DNA of 64,000 nucleotides, taken from the NCBI RefSeq assembly GCF_900114875.1, contig NZ_FPKW01000019.1, positions 1 through 64,000 on the forward strand, written 5' to 3'. Within the stretch, counting starts at the first letter, position 1, and each line of letters begins with the position of its first letter. Shown piece by piece: positions 17,222 through 25,965 of the stretch. The translations under genes were made by a program, and so were the position numbers. This stretch comes from Chryseobacterium limigenitum. Lineage in GTDB: Bacteria > Bacteroidota > Bacteroidia > Flavobacteriales > Weeksellaceae. Under the pieces are notes generated by a model. The model saw nothing but the letters and a program-made list of their open reading frames with translations. It was not told the origin of the DNA and did not search any database.

Positions 17222-17591
17222 GTGGTTTGGAGATTAGACTTGGAAAAATTCATGTCCAGATCCCTCCGGGATGACAAACAAGATGGAAATTTTAACGTCT
17301 TGAAATCCACAGGACATATTCTGAACTCCTATTTTGAGGCTGCAAGCATATCTTACGGAGTGATTTACTTAAATAACGAGGTTCTACATCATCAACCTTG
17401 GCATCCCAGACCTAAAATTTGACGTTAGGAACCACAAATTTTAGATTCTATAACGTCAACGGATATATTTTGAACCTCAACGGGGTACTTAAGGAACATC
17501 AGTAAACATATCAAATAAGAAAAGAGACCAACTCTCGAAGCCACATTCAATATTAAAAAGCAGAATGGTGGCCTCGAGAACCTCAGCCACC
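17222..17591. repeat. Non-coding region with degenerate repeats
   Basis: The 559-nt gap 17041-17599 has no convincing gene. Two diverged copies of AACGTC followed by GGAYATATTYTGAAC lie at 17294-17326 and 17452-17475. TCTCGAAGCCAC (17533-17544) is matched by GTGGCCTCGAGA (17568-17579) as an 11/12 inverted repeat, and GGTGGC (17567-17572) can instead pair with GCCACC (17586-17591). The stretch around 17263-17280 (CCCTCCGGGATGACAAAC) resembles the arm of the inverted repeat at 24431-24514. Apparent frames here are not coding. Confidence 0.55.
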
Positions 17592-17599
17592 AATATGCA

Positions 17600-17941
17600 T
17601 TATAATTCCTTATTCCCAATTTCTTCAATTTCCAAAGAAGGTTTCTGAAAACTCTCTTTTTGAAATCTTCGTTCAAGAAGCTTATACACTCCAAAAACGA
17701 CTGCAATAGCAACCAGCCAGCCAATAAGATTTACAAAAGTAAAAGTATTGTCGCTTGTTTCATCTAAAGAGCCTGGATTTGTAATTTCCTTGAACATTCC
17801 GAAACAAAGCCCGAATCCAAACTGAACTCCCAAATAAATAAGAATGGCCAGAATACCGAAATGCCATTTTGTTTTACCAAATTTTTCGGCAAGTCCCGCG
17901 TAATATCGGTAAGCAGCTGCAAGAATAATTATTGACATCAT
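17600..17941 (-). CDS. Small integral membrane protein
   Basis: 113 residues from the first of two ATGs (MMSIIILAAAYRYYAGLAEKFGK). A longer frame would overlap the truA end and has no signal for it. Hydrophobic segments lie at about 1-12, 23-45 (WHFGILAILIYLGVQFGFGLCFG) and 67-90 (FVNLIGWLVAIAVVFGVYKLL). A charged tail ends in a run of Glu. The gene starts 25 nt after truA and is probably co-transcribed. Family not recognised with certainty. Confidence 0.75.
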   Translation of the reverse strand: MMSIIILAAAYRYYAGLAEKFGKTKWHFGILAILIYLGVQFGFGLCFGMFKEITNPGSLDETSDNTFTFVNLIGWLVAIAVVFGVYKLLERRFQKESFQKPSLEIEEIGNKEL

Positions 17942-17966
17942 ATGTTTTGTGTTTTTTTGTTTTATT

Positions 17967-18701
17967 TTAATTGAAATCATACCCAACATCCACCAAAAAT
18001 AAACCTTGTGCGGGAGCAGATGTTCCGGCGGAATTTCGGTTTTTATTTTCGATGACATTTCGCAGCTCTTCAGGTTTTATTTTTCCTGAACCAATTTCTA
18101 CCATGGTTCCAACAATTGCCCGTACCATATTTCTCAGAAAACGATTGGCAGAAACAGTGAATTTCAATTCCGTTCCGTTTTGTTCCCATTCTGCTTTGTA
18201 CATTTTACAAAGATTGGTTTTATTGTCGGTATGAAGCTTTGCAAAACTTGTAAAATCCTCATATTCAAATAAAATTTTACAGGCTTCGTTCATTTTATCA
18301 ATATCTAAAGGTCTTCTCCAGTGCTGCCACGCAGAATCTTGAGTAAACGGATTTTTCTCCATTGAGATATAATATTCATATGTTCTGAAAGTAGCATCAA
18401 AACGGGCGTGAAAATCATCCTTCACCTCAAAAATTCTTTTGATGGAAATATCGGCGGGAAGAAAACTGTTTAATCGATGTGAAAACTGATCACTCAGCAC
18501 CTGATCGGTATCAAAATGCGCAAATATTTTCTTCGCATGAACGCCTGTATCTGTACGTCCGGCGCCTGTTGTCTTAATTTCTTCTCTTAAAATCGTGGAA
18601 AGTGCCTTTTCCAATTCTTCCTGCACAGAAATAGCATTCGGCTGGATTTGATAGCCGAAATAATTTTTACCGTTATAGGAAAACTCTATAAAATACCTCA
18701 A
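17967..18701 (-). CDS. truA: tRNA pseudouridine(38-40) synthase
   Basis: 244-residue cytosolic enzyme that isomerises uridines 38-40 of the tRNA anticodon arm. The catalytic Asp51 is in GAGRTDTGVHA. Other family blocks are YNGKNYFGYQIQP at the start, LNSFLPADISI, FHARFDATFRTYEY, FTSFAKLHTDN, the NRFLRNMVRAIVG motif and the C-terminal APAQGLFLVDVGYD. The length is normal for a Bacteroidota TruA. It is followed by the small membrane protein gene. It is divergent from lpxK, with 130 nt between them. Confidence 0.96.
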   Translation of the reverse strand: MRYFIEFSYNGKNYFGYQIQPNAISVQEELEKALSTILREEIKTTGAGRTDTGVHAKKIFAHFDTDQVLSDQFSHRLNSFLPADISIKRIFEVKDDFHARFDATFRTYEYYISMEKNPFTQDSAWQHWRRPLDIDKMNEACKILFEYEDFTSFAKLHTDNKTNLCKMYKAEWEQNGTELKFTVSANRFLRNMVRAIVGTMVEIGSGKIKPEELRNVIENKNRNSAGTSAPAQGLFLVDVGYDFN

Positions 18702-18790
18702 TGTAATAAAATAACTCTACAAAAATACTTTAATTTATGATAATCATGAACTCATTTTTCAAAATAAATATTGAAAAAGTACATACCATA

Positions 18791-18824
18791 TTGGCTAAAA
18801 TCCCTACGAAAATTCCTATTTTTG
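18791..18824 (+). promoter_or_regulatory. Promoter of lpxK
   Basis: TTG (18791-18793), 23 nt, TATTTTTG (18817-18824) matches the Bacteroidota consensus. The lpxK ATG is only 7 nt beyond the -7 box, so the mRNA would have almost no leader. Confidence 0.65.
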
Positions 18825-18831
18825 CAAACGT

Positions 18832-19854
18832 ATGAAAAGATGGTACCTTTATCCTTTTTCCCTCGGTTATCACATGGTAACGGGTATCCGAAACACGATG
18901 TATGATCTGGGAATTTTTAAATCAACGAAATTCAAGACTCCGATAATCAATGTCGGCAACCTCTCTGTGGGCGGAAGCGGAAAATCTCCAATGGTGATGT
19001 ATCTTGCGCAATACCTGTCCAAACATTACAGAACAGGTGTGCTTTCCCGCGGTTATGGAAGATTGACAAAAGGCTATGACGTAACCAACTACGACAGCAA
19101 TTATAAAACAGTAGGTGATGAAGCCATGCAGTTATTTGAGCGTTTCAAAAACCGTTTTGTGATTGCAGTTTCCGAAGAAAGAGTTCCCGGAGCCAAAAAA
19201 GTGATTGAAGATATGGATCTTGACGTTCTTGTTTTGGATGATGCATTTCAGCACAGAGCGATCAAGGCCGGATTTAATATTTTGATGACCGATTTTAATG
19301 ATCCTTTCTTTAAAGATCACTTGCTTCCTGCCGGAGATTTGAGAGAATCAAGAGCGGGATATAAAAGAGCAGACATCATTATGGTCAGCAAATGTCCTGA
19401 TGAATTAACGGAAGAAACCAAGCAGTATTACATTTCCAGAATCAGACCGGATCGTACCCAAAAAGTATTCTTTTCATCCATCGGATATGACGAAAATGTG
19501 TACGGAAAAGAAAAAATGCTTCCCGACAACAACCTTAATTATTATGATATTCTGTTAATTACAGGAATCGCCAATCCAAAGCCGTTGTTGGCACATTTAG
19601 CCAAATTTTCACAACGAGTAAAGCATTTAAAATTCAGAGATCATCATAATTTTTCTGAAGATGATATTAAAAAGATCATTGCTGATTATAAAAAATTAGG
19701 TGAATACAAATTGATCTTAACAACTGAGAAAGATTATGTTCGTTTGAAATCCTTTGATTATCTTAGAGACATCGTTTACTACTGGCCCATCAATGTAGTG
19801 ATCGATAAAAAAGAGGAATTCAATCAAATCATCTTAGATTATGTTAGAAAATAG
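18832..19854 (+). CDS. lpxK: Tetraacyldisaccharide 4'-kinase
   Basis: 340-residue inner-membrane-associated kinase that adds the 4'-phosphate to the lipid A precursor. An N-terminal amphipathic/hydrophobic helix (YLYPFSLGYHMVTGIRN) is followed by the P-loop GNLSVGGSGKSP (42-53, Lys51), SRGYGR, VGDEAMQL, the DDAFQHR motif with the catalytic-type aspartates, and the DHHNFS block of the second lobe. All are standard for LpxK. The start fits other Bacteroidota LpxK proteins. The last 14 nt overlap the purine nucleoside phosphorylase gene, so the two are translationally coupled. Confidence 0.96.
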   Translation: MKRWYLYPFSLGYHMVTGIRNTMYDLGIFKSTKFKTPIINVGNLSVGGSGKSPMVMYLAQYLSKHYRTGVLSRGYGRLTKGYDVTNYDSNYKTVGDEAMQLFERFKNRFVIAVSEERVPGAKKVIEDMDLDVLVLDDAFQHRAIKAGFNILMTDFNDPFFKDHLLPAGDLRESRAGYKRADIIMVSKCPDELTEETKQYYISRIRPDRTQKVFFSSIGYDENVYGKEKMLPDNNLNYYDILLITGIANPKPLLAHLAKFSQRVKHLKFRDHHNFSEDDIKKIIADYKKLGEYKLILTTEKDYVRLKSFDYLRDIVYYWPINVVIDKKEEFNQIILDYVRK

Positions 19855-20656
19855 TAAGCAAACCGCTGATTTCATTAAAAATATTATTCAGGACACACCT
19901 GATTTTGCCATTGTTTTAGGATCAGGATTAGGAAAACTTCAGGACGAAGTGGAAGCTATTCATGTTTTAGAATACAAAGACATTCCTAATTTTCCTCAAA
20001 CCACTGTTGTAGGTCATGGCGGAAAATTAATCTACGGAATTCTGGAAGGCAAAAAAGTATTGATGATGAGCGGCCGTTTTCACTATTATGAAGGTCATTC
20101 TATAGAAACAGTCACTTTTCCCATCAGAATTTTTCATTTATTAGGAATTAAAAATTTGATCCTTTCTAACGCTTGCGGTGGTGTAAATCCCAATTTTAGT
20201 GTTGCAGATGTTGTGATTGTAAAAGATCATATCAACATGATGCCCGAACATCCGCTTCGTGGTAAAAATATAGATTCTTTCGGGCCTCGTTTCGTTGATA
20301 TGAGTGAACCTTACAATAAAAAAATGATCGCTGTAGCAGAAAAGGTTGCATCAGAAAATAATATTAAATTTCAACAGGGAGTTTACGTTGCTCTACAAGG
20401 TCCTACTTTTGAAACCCCGGCAGAATACGGAATGATCAAAGCCATCGGTGGCGATATGGTCGGAATGAGCACTGTTCCAGAAGTTATTGTTGCCAAACAT
20501 ATGGGAATGGACGTTTTCTGTGTTTCCATTATTACAGATCTTGGCGGGCCGGACATTGCTTTTGCCGTGTCTCACGAAGAAGTATTAAATGCTGCAAATA
20601 AAGCAATGCCTAATGTGATTACCTTAGTAAAAGGTTTGGTAAAGAACTATCAGTAA
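19841..20656 (+). CDS. Purine nucleoside phosphorylase, trimeric type
   Basis: 271-residue cytosolic enzyme that cleaves purine nucleosides with phosphate. Blocks are VLGSGLG (25-31), GHGGKL, GRFHYYEGHS (with the phosphate-binding Arg and His), LSNACGGVN, LQGPTFETPAEYGM and VGMSTVPEVIVAKH. It belongs to the human-PNP/PunA class, not the hexameric DeoD class. The residue aligned with the purine-selecting Asn243 of the human enzyme is Asp (in SIITDLGG). The start overlaps the end of lpxK. A role in salvage is clear from the family; no nucleoside transporter is adjacent. Confidence 0.93.
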   Translation: MLENSKQTADFIKNIIQDTPDFAIVLGSGLGKLQDEVEAIHVLEYKDIPNFPQTTVVGHGGKLIYGILEGKKVLMMSGRFHYYEGHSIETVTFPIRIFHLLGIKNLILSNACGGVNPNFSVADVVIVKDHINMMPEHPLRGKNIDSFGPRFVDMSEPYNKKMIAVAEKVASENNIKFQQGVYVALQGPTFETPAEYGMIKAIGGDMVGMSTVPEVIVAKHMGMDVFCVSIITDLGGPDIAFAVSHEEVLNAANKAMPNVITLVKGLVKNYQ

Positions 20657-20760
20657 GCATTCATAGAAATTCTCAATATCTTAAATTTTTGCTAAATAAT
20701 AAGAAACCAATCTCCAATTGCGTTTCATTGTTTAGATTTGCATTAAATGTAATTGAAAAA

Positions 20761-21279
20761 ATGAAAAAGTTATTACTACTATTGATGATGGGTGTTTTTG
20801 GATTAAGCTGTTCTCAAAAAATACCAACGGTTCTTAAAACTAAATTTTCTAAAGAAGCTTTAAATCAAAAACTGGAAAATGAAGAAGGTAAAACCGTTAC
20901 CATTCAACAGATTCTTGATCAGCATAAAGGAAAAGTCTTGGTGATCGATTTCTGGGCAGGATGGTGCAGAGATTGTTTAAATGCGCTTCCAAAAGCTAAA
21001 GAATTAGAAGAAAAAAACAAGAATAATATTGATTTTGTATTCCTTTCATTAGACCGCTCAAAAGAAGGATTTAATAAAAGTCTTGAGAGATTTGAAATGA
21101 AGGATAAAGAAAATTACTGGTTCTCTTCCGGTTGGAAAAATGATTTCAATAATTATGTTGACCTCAACTGGATTCCAAGATATATGGTGATTGATCAAAA
21201 ATCTGCGATTGCAAAATATTATGCTATTTCTCCCGAAGATCCTGAAATTCAAAGTACAATTGATAAACTTTTAAAATAA
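20761..21279 (+). CDS. Thioredoxin-like (TlpA-type) lipoprotein
   Basis: 172 residues from the ATG at 20761; the frame extends upstream but a clean signal peptide begins here: MKKLLLLLMMGVFGLSC with the lipidated Cys17. The thioredoxin fold follows, with KVLVIDFWAGWCRDCLNALPKAKELEEK, so the active-site pair is Cys69-Cys72 (WCRDC). Then come the FVFLSLDRS strand and the cis-proline region WIPRYMVID. It should sit on a periplasmic membrane face and reduce or exchange disulfides. Its stop codon directly abuts the ATG of the next gene. Confidence 0.88.
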   Translation: MKKLLLLLMMGVFGLSCSQKIPTVLKTKFSKEALNQKLENEEGKTVTIQQILDQHKGKVLVIDFWAGWCRDCLNALPKAKELEEKNKNNIDFVFLSLDRSKEGFNKSLERFEMKDKENYWFSSGWKNDFNNYVDLNWIPRYMVIDQKSAIAKYYAISPEDPEIQSTIDKLLK

Positions 21280-21738
21280 ATGATGATTATAAGAGAAGCT
21301 ACAGAACAGGATTTGGAGATCCTTTTAGAGTTTGAACAAGGTATTGTTTCTGCCGAAAGACCATTTAACAGCACTTTTATTGATGGAGAAATCCATTATT
21401 ATGACCTGCTCATTCTAATGCAGTCGGAAGATTCCACTGTACTCATAGTGGAAGAAAATAATGAAATTTTGGCTTCGGGATATTCAAAAATCAGGAAACC
21501 CGAAAATAGTTATTCCAATTTTGACAGGTATGCTTATTTGGGGTTTATGTATGTAAAACCTGAACACAGAGGAAAAGGTATTAATAAACTGATCCTTGAT
21601 GAACTGATCAGCTGGTCAAAAGAAAAAGGTATCTCAGAAATCAGGCTGGATGTTTATGATCAAAACGAATCTGCCGTAAAAGCCTATGAAAAAGCAGGTT
21701 TTGAACCTCTGCTCCTTACAATGAGATTGAAATCATAA
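21280..21738 (+). CDS. GNAT N-acetyltransferase
   Basis: 152 residues. The acetyl-CoA motif GFMYVKPEHRGKGINKLILDELISWSK (about 87-113) and the closing VYDQNESAVKAYEKAGFEPLLLTMRL are typical of a free-standing GNAT. It begins immediately after the stop codon of the thioredoxin-like gene with no gap, so the two form one transcript. The acceptor substrate is unknown. Confidence 0.87.
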   Translation: MMIIREATEQDLEILLEFEQGIVSAERPFNSTFIDGEIHYYDLLILMQSEDSTVLIVEENNEILASGYSKIRKPENSYSNFDRYAYLGFMYVKPEHRGKGINKLILDELISWSKEKGISEIRLDVYDQNESAVKAYEKAGFEPLLLTMRLKS

Positions 21739-21768
21739 TAATTCGATCATTAAAAATAAATGAATCCA

Positions 21769-21776
21769 TATCTTTG
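21769..21776 (+). promoter_or_regulatory. -7 promoter box before dinB
   Basis: A perfect TATCTTTG lies 4 nt before the ATG at 21781. No TTG is seen at the expected -33 distance, so strength is uncertain. Its position argues that the dinB start is 21781 and not the in-frame ATG at 21760, which lies before the box. Confidence 0.4.
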
Positions 21777-21780
21777 CGAT

Positions 21781-22878
21781 ATGGATTTTCCTTTTCCCCT
21801 TCGCAAAATTATTCATGTTGATATGGATGCATTCTATGCTTCCGTGGAGCAATATGATAATCCAGCATTAAGAGGAAAACCCATTGCTGTAGGTGGTGAA
21901 CATCGTGGTGTCGTTTCTGCGGCCAGCTATGAAGCAAGGAAATTCGGGGTGCGTTCTGCAATGCCCAGTAAAACTGCAAAGGAAAAATGTCCGCATCTGA
22001 TTTTCGTCCCACCTCATTTTGCGCGGTATAAAGAAATTTCAAAAAAAATTCGGGAAATATTTCATGAATATACCGATTTGGTTGAGCCATTATCTTTAGA
22101 TGAAGCATATCTCGACGTTACCGAAAATAAAAAAGGAATAGAATCTGCCAATCAGATTGCGAAAGAGATTCGCCAGAAAATATTTGACGAAACAGGGCTT
22201 ACCGCTTCTGCGGGTATTTCAATCAATAAATTTTTAGCTAAAGTTGCTTCAGATATTAATAAACCAAACGGACAAAAAACCATTCATCCCGATAAAATTG
22301 AAGCTTTCCTTGAGGAATTACCTGTCGAAAAATTTTACGGCGTAGGGAAAGTTACTGCTAACAAAATGTTTAGTTTAGGTATTTATAAAGGAAAAGATTT
22401 AAAGAAAAGGTCCGTCGAAGATCTTACAAGAATGTTCGGTAAATCCGGCGGATACTACTATAATGTTGTTCGCGGAATTCATACTTCTGAAGTAAAGCCT
22501 CATCGTATTCAGAAAAGTGTTGCTGTAGAAAGAACATTTTTTGAAGATTTGTTTGATGAACAGCAAATCAATGAAAAATTAGAAAGTTTAAGCGCAGAAC
22601 TTCATCAGAGACTACAGAAAAATAATATTCTCGGAAGATCTTTAACCTTAAAAATTAAATATAAAGATTTCTCATTATTTACAAGAAGCTTTACAAAAGA
22701 AGAATACTTTACTTCATCCGAAGAATATTTTAAAACATCAAAAAGACTTTGGGAACTTCGCCCATTTGATAAGGCCGTCCGATTGTTAGGATTATCTCTT
22801 TCTCATCTTAACACAGAAGAAAAAAAGCAGGTTTCCGTTCAACTAAAAATCCCGTTTCAGGAATTTGAAAATCAATAG
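21781..22878 (+). CDS. dinB: DNA polymerase IV (Y-family)
   Basis: 365-residue translesion polymerase. The palm residues are in HVDMDAFYASVE (Asp14) and SLDEAYLD (Asp107, Glu108). The fingers contain SYEARKFGVRSAMPS. The thumb has the helix-hairpin-helix LPVEKFYGVGKVTANKM, and the little-finger domain contains SVAVERTFFEDL and LTLKIKYKDFSLFTRS. The C-terminal end, QLKIPFQEF, fits a beta-clamp-binding motif. Length and domains are complete. The enzyme copies past damaged bases at the cost of fidelity. No LexA-type operator is obvious. Confidence 0.95.
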   Translation: MDFPFPLRKIIHVDMDAFYASVEQYDNPALRGKPIAVGGEHRGVVSAASYEARKFGVRSAMPSKTAKEKCPHLIFVPPHFARYKEISKKIREIFHEYTDLVEPLSLDEAYLDVTENKKGIESANQIAKEIRQKIFDETGLTASAGISINKFLAKVASDINKPNGQKTIHPDKIEAFLEELPVEKFYGVGKVTANKMFSLGIYKGKDLKKRSVEDLTRMFGKSGGYYYNVVRGIHTSEVKPHRIQKSVAVERTFFEDLFDEQQINEKLESLSAELHQRLQKNNILGRSLTLKIKYKDFSLFTRSFTKEEYFTSSEEYFKTSKRLWELRPFDKAVRLLGLSLSHLNTEEKKQVSVQLKIPFQEFENQ

Positions 22879-22920
22879 TGAATAATTTTCACTAACTTGT
22901 ATTGACCAAATTTACACTAC

Positions 22921-24393
22921 ATGAACCAAACGATGATTCAGTTTTTCCATTGGTACTCGGAAGGAGACGGAAAATTATGGAAAGAAGCAGAAAAACAGGC
23001 CAACTACTTATCAGAATTAGGAATTACATCAGTTTGGTTTCCTCCCGCATATAAAGGAACAAATGGCGGCTACTCGGTCGGTTATGATGCATATGATATA
23101 TTTGACTTAGGTGAATTCGACCAAAAAGGAACTGTTAAAACAAAATACGGAACAAAAGACGAATACACTAAAGCCATTAAAGCTTTAAAAAAGCAAAATA
23201 TCCAGATCATTGTTGATATTGTGCTGGGTCATAAAGCCGGCGGTGACGAACTGGAAAAATTCAAAGCAGTAAAAGTTGACGAAAATAACAGAGAAAAAAT
23301 AATTTCTGATATTATTGAAATAGAATCCTATACCAAATTTACGTTTCCGGGAAGGGGAAAAAAATACTCTGATTTTGAATGGAATTTCACCTGTTTCAGC
23401 GGTGTTGATTTTGCTGAAGGAATGGATTCCCATATTTTCAAAATACAATCTGAATATGGAAACGACTGGGAAGAAATGATCGATGATGAAAAAGGAAATT
23501 ACGATTATCTGATGTATAATGATGTTGAACATCGCAATCCACACGTCCGCGAAGAGCTTAATACATGGGCAAAATGGTATTTTGATCAAACTGATTTTGA
23601 TGGTGTAAGACTTGATGCCTTAAAACATATTTCTTTTGATTTTTATAAAGAATGGCTCACCCTACTCCGTTCCAATTCCGGCAAGAATATCTTTGCAGTC
23701 GGTGAATATTGGGCTCCGGGATATTTAGCCTTACTTCAAAAATATATTGAAGTTACGGAAGGTGCTATGAGCTTATTCGACAGTTCATTACAAAATAATT
23801 TCCACACTGCATCCAAAGAAGGCGGCAATTATGATTTGAGAAGAATCTTTGATGAAACGCTTACTCAGGCTGATCCGCTTCATTCGGTAAGTCTTGTCGA
23901 TAATCATGACACGCAACCTTTACAGGATCTGGAAGCTCCAGTTGATGAATGGTTCAAACCTCTTGCCTATGCCCTGATTTTATTGAGAGAAAACGGTTAT
24001 CCGTGCATTTTTTACCCCGATTTATTCGGCGCTCATTACATCGATAAAGATAAAGAAGGAAATGATCAGGAAATATTCTTAAATAAAATTGATGGCATTG
24101 AAGAATTACTGAAAGCCAGAAAAGACCATGCTTACGGCGTTCAAAAAGATTATTTTGAAGATGCCAATTGTCTGGGATGGATACGTGAAGGTGATGATGA
24201 ACACCAAGGCTGTGCCGTAGTTCTGAGTAATAAAGAAGCCTATAATAAACCGATGGAAATGGGCGAAAAATATATTGGACAAATCTTTTACGATTTTCTG
24301 GGAAGATCTGAAGAAAAAGTAACCATAGATGAAAACGGATTCGGAAACTTTCCTGTTCCGGCAGGGAATGTGAGTGTCTGGATTCCTGAATAA
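22921..24393 (+). CDS. Cytoplasmic alpha-amylase, GH13
   Basis: 490 residues with no signal peptide, so intracellular. The four GH13 regions are present: DIVLGHKAG (region I, with His in place of Asn-His), GVRLDALKHI with nucleophile Asp232, VGEYW with acid/base Glu262, and VDNHDTQP with Asp330. The C-terminal part is the usual beta domain. The ADGFRLDA-type aspartate and the length match the liquefying cytoplasmic AmyA group, which hydrolyses internal alpha-1,4 glucans or imported maltodextrins. No starch-utilisation (sus) genes are adjacent. Confidence 0.93.
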   Translation: MNQTMIQFFHWYSEGDGKLWKEAEKQANYLSELGITSVWFPPAYKGTNGGYSVGYDAYDIFDLGEFDQKGTVKTKYGTKDEYTKAIKALKKQNIQIIVDIVLGHKAGGDELEKFKAVKVDENNREKIISDIIEIESYTKFTFPGRGKKYSDFEWNFTCFSGVDFAEGMDSHIFKIQSEYGNDWEEMIDDEKGNYDYLMYNDVEHRNPHVREELNTWAKWYFDQTDFDGVRLDALKHISFDFYKEWLTLLRSNSGKNIFAVGEYWAPGYLALLQKYIEVTEGAMSLFDSSLQNNFHTASKEGGNYDLRRIFDETLTQADPLHSVSLVDNHDTQPLQDLEAPVDEWFKPLAYALILLRENGYPCIFYPDLFGAHYIDKDKEGNDQEIFLNKIDGIEELLKARKDHAYGVQKDYFEDANCLGWIREGDDEHQGCAVVLSNKEAYNKPMEMGEKYIGQIFYDFLGRSEEKVTIDENGFGNFPVPAGNVSVWIPE

Positions 24394-24430
24394 TTTTTTA
24401 ACTAAATGCGTTGCAAGATATGTGCAGAAC

Positions 24431-24514
24431 GTTTGTCATTCCGTAGGAATCTAAGCAAAGATTTTATAATTCAATCTCTAAAAATTTGGTATGGATTCCT
24501 ACGGAATGACAAAC
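24431..24514. repeat. 20-bp perfect inverted repeat between convergent genes
   Basis: GTTTGTCATTCCGTAGGAAT (24431-24450) is the exact reverse complement of 24495-24514, with a 44-nt spacer. One more C-G pair lies inside. It fills the gap between the amylase and esterase genes and could end transcription from both sides. The arm resembles an intergenic repeat type; a weaker relative of one arm is at about 17263-17280. Confidence 0.8.
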
Positions 24515-24535
24515 TTTATATTAAAAATAATAAAA

Positions 24536-25876
24536 CTAAACTTTTCGGAGTTCCAGCACAGAAGGCTTTTCAGAGGATTCCGATATATTTCCTTTTCGGG
24601 CAAATTCTGCCCAAAGTGCTCTTAATTTCTTCCCATTCTCATGAATATATTTCCAGGGAACGTCTTTTAATAAGCCTGAATATTTCCAGGCATTTTCATT
24701 TCCAAATAATAAAGGAAGATCAAATGCATGAGCAGCCCCGAAAAAATTATTGATCAATCGGGAATGAATTCTGAATACATAAATATTGCCTCCAGCATCA
24801 GCATAATTTTCAGCAAAAGCCTGAGCGGGTTTTCCATAGATAATTTCTGTTGTTGCCTGAATCGCTTTATTGATAATTTTTTTTCCAAAACCTTGATTGA
24901 GATATTTATTCATCGGGTTCGAAGCTTTCAGATAAAATGAAGTTTCGTCATCATTTAAACCAATCAGGACATCATACTTTTTAGCATTTTCTTTCCATTT
25001 CTTAATGGATTCATCCTCGTTGCATAAAGGCGGAAAACCATATTGAGCTCCGAAAGGCATGGCTGCTTTTAATCCATATTTAAAGAAAGACGGGACAAAG
25101 CTTTTATAATTTTCTATGATCTCTAAAAGATCTGTTTCGGCTGTAAATCTGTCTGTTTTTTCTAAAAACTCATCGAGCATTTTTTGACGGTTATTTCTCA
25201 ATCCCAAAGGCGCACTTTGAATAATTACTCGTTGAAATAAATTTTCTATACCATCAGAAATCATTAGATGAGCAATAGCATCACCACCGGAAGACTGCCC
25301 TAAAAGAGTAATATTTTCAGCATCGCCACCGAAATCACTGATATATGTTTTAACCCATTTTAAGGCTTCAATTATATCAAATAATCCTAAATTGGCTGGT
25401 CTTTTTTCACTTCCGCCTAAGAAACCGAAAAACCCTAAACGGTAAGAAACTGTTACAATAATAATGTTCTGTTCTTTTACCCAATCCGTAGGATCAGCGG
25501 TTGACAAATCACCACAACCGATTTCATAAGATCCGCCATGAATCCAAACGATAACCGGTAATTTTTCATTTTGATTAATATTTTCAGGTCGATAAATTGA
25601 TAAATATTGCGTTGATTCTTCAACATCAAAAAGATCGAGATCAATTTTCGCGATCAACTTTTCTAATAATGGACTTATATTCTGCGGACAAACAGGAGTC
25701 CTTTCCGGAAAGGTAATTTCCAAATCTGATGGTTTTTCAGGAACAGGCTTTTGAAACCTCTCAGAATGTGCATACCGAATACTTTTGGCTTTTAAAATAC
25801 CATTTTCTTTTACAGCTAAAATTTGCCCAAAAGAGGAATGAAAAGTGTGAGTTCCAATATTTTGTTGTGTTGTCAT
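24536..25876 (-). CDS. Type-B carboxylesterase
   Basis: 446-residue alpha/beta-hydrolase of the carboxylesterase/lipase type-B family. The oxyanion loop is WIHGGSY (111-117). The nucleophile Ser195 is in GQSSGG, preceded by DFGGDAENITLLG as in the family. The acid is probably in DDETSFYL and the histidine in FGAAHAFDLPLLFGN. No signal peptide, so cytoplasmic. It is slightly shorter than the usual ~500 residues; the N-terminus resembles a compact version. It probably hydrolyses small carboxylic esters. It is convergent with the amylase gene. Confidence 0.9.
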   Translation of the reverse strand: MTTQQNIGTHTFHSSFGQILAVKENGILKAKSIRYAHSERFQKPVPEKPSDLEITFPERTPVCPQNISPLLEKLIAKIDLDLFDVEESTQYLSIYRPENINQNEKLPVIVWIHGGSYEIGCGDLSTADPTDWVKEQNIIIVTVSYRLGFFGFLGGSEKRPANLGLFDIIEALKWVKTYISDFGGDAENITLLGQSSGGDAIAHLMISDGIENLFQRVIIQSAPLGLRNNRQKMLDEFLEKTDRFTAETDLLEIIENYKSFVPSFFKYGLKAAMPFGAQYGFPPLCNEDESIKKWKENAKKYDVLIGLNDDETSFYLKASNPMNKYLNQGFGKKIINKAIQATTEIIYGKPAQAFAENYADAGGNIYVFRIHSRLINNFFGAAHAFDLPLLFGNENAWKYSGLLKDVPWKYIHENGKKLRALWAEFARKGNISESSEKPSVLELRKV

Positions 25877-25965
25877 TTGATGTTGGCTTTAAGCAGAAGC
25901 AATAGACTTTAAGCTGTATTTCAACTACAATTTACAAATTTTGTTTTTTTATTTAAATAGTTTTA

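Noticed and set aside
17425..17724. 99-residue minus-strand frame
   Set aside because: It overlaps the end of the membrane-protein gene and lies in degenerate repeats; composition is not coding-like.
24406..24753. 115-residue plus-strand frame after the amylase
   Set aside because: It crosses the inverted repeat and continues antisense to the esterase C-terminus.
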